Assembly (NCBI GenBank): GCA_964020975.1
Contig: OZ026613.1
Coordinates: forward strand, 67,772,692-67,836,691
Origin: Hermodice carunculata
Taxonomy: Eukaryota > Annelida > Polychaeta > Eunicida > Amphinomidae
DNA: 64,000 bases
Reading direction: 5' to 3'
Under the pieces are notes generated by a model. The model was not told the DNA's origin, searched no databases, and saw only the letters and a program-made list of their open reading frames with translations. Positions 63,061-64,000 of this stretch are shown in pieces (the first letter of the stretch is position 1; each line of letters opens with the position of its first letter). Made by a program: the position numbers and the translations under genes.

Positions 63061-64000
63061 AACTGTCATAAATTGAGTGATATTTCATGAAAGCACTAGT
63101 GTAATAAATTGCAATAAAGCATGTTTCAGGCTCTGTGAAACATACAATACATGGCATGGACGTGCACACAGGTACAACTGCACCAGCAAACCTAGATCCT
63201 GGTGTTTGCAAGTTATTCACATGTTAGGCAGGGTGTTTTTACCCCTTTATTTCATTTGTAAAAACGCTTACACAGTATTCATATCATAATCTCGTTCTGT
63301 CCAGAACATTTGCGCTTTCAATTCATTTTTGAAAAGTGACTGCCACTTCATGTCCTTTGCCATACAAGCTACCCAAAGTAATTGGTGGAAAGTGCTGTGA
63401 AATGGGCACTCATACAGCCAAAATGGATCCTTAGTTTCCCAAGATATGTCAATAAATATTCGAAATGACACAAAGTGCCCTTTTCTTGCAAAATTATAAT
63501 TGGCACACAGAGAGTCTGTCTGTGGTAGATTATGGTGGTAGCCATCTTAAGTTTTTGCCAATTAGTTCCGCCCTCATTGATTTTCTGTGCCTTTAATTGA
63601 TTCATTGTATAGTTAAGCATGGAATAAGAGGCAAGAGAAAAAGTTTTAAAGTCTCTGGGCGAGATGTAATGATGATTTTCAATTACATCAATTTTTTGGT
63701 TGTTGCTCCGGCAGCCATCTTGAATTTTGGAAATGCCTCAACTTAGTGAACTTTGCATGGGGGTTATCAGGAAGGGTTTTTGCACCTATCCTGAAAAAAA
63801 ATCAGCTTTCCACTAATTTTTTCTACCTTTTGTCTAATGCTACTGGCCTAATAACTGCTGTTTCTTATGGTGCTCGTGGTAGCTAAATGGTCTTATTCAC
63901 TAATTATTTTACAGAAACAAAATCCACACATCCTGCCTCAACAACCTGGGGACAATGATAAATTAATATTCATAAGATTCATTTGTTTACAATAACCAGG
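63061..64000. other. no gene recognised
   Basis: The words GTAGCCATCTTAAGTTTTTG (63,536) and GCAGCCATCTTGAATTTTGG (63,711) recur about 175 nt apart, suggesting a diverged tandem repeat of the GCCATCTTGAA type. Nothing else is supported. Confidence 0.5.

Overview
The window is animal nuclear DNA. It is AT-rich, full of microsatellites and dense in LINE fragments, and its genes have introns. A PKD/REJ (polycystin-1-like) gene, a globin exon with the metazoan intron phases, Helitron-like minisatellite elements and CR1-like LINEs suggest a marine invertebrate, perhaps a non-vertebrate deuterostome or a mollusc. I cannot fix the phylum from sequence alone.

Region 0.8-13.9 kb, minus strand, holds the main host gene. 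Eight exons with compatible splice phases can be joined: a signal-peptide exon (13,860-13,764), one 3,685-nt exon with about ten PKD domains and the start of a REJ module (10,969-7,285), and six small exons (4,876 to 825) that finish the REJ module. Together they give 4,644 nt, exactly 1,548 codons open at the end. The gene runs off the left edge, so any GAIN, PLAT and channel-like part would lie outside. Its introns carry a SINE, a fold-back repeat, a Helitron-like copy and many simple repeats.

Region 13.9-29.8 kb is mostly gene-poor. It has two LINE remnants (20.96-22.02 and 24.2-25.8 kb), an unresolved decayed stretch (16.9-18.5 kb) and a single 217-nt globin exon (28,645-28,429, minus).

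Region 29.8-45.8 kb is a LINE graveyard. Two partial CR1-like copies lie at 30.06-32.93 and 33.24-35.07 kb. Another LINE (38.83-43.29 kb, minus) is split by two plus-strand LINE insertions. The second Helitron-like element (44.6-45.8 kb) carries a 144-bp minisatellite.

Region 46-50 kb is a mosaic of diverged tandem repeats, including an odd array of GATCA and GAACAAAT words at 46.9-47.3 kb.

Region 51.4-61.5 kb shows clear nesting. A LINE with an uninterrupted 1,182-residue endonuclease/reverse-transcriptase frame (52,866-56,414) sits inside an older LINE. The next LINE (57.48-61.45 kb) is interrupted by the third Helitron-like element, with an A|T empty site, and by a TIR element with a 6-bp target duplication that itself holds a 37-bp-arm hairpin. 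A decayed GCDT/Cys-rich repetitive gene follows at 61.64-63.06 kb. The LINEs share a short 3' terminal signature, and two diverged ones share a strikingly conserved 3' UTR block.
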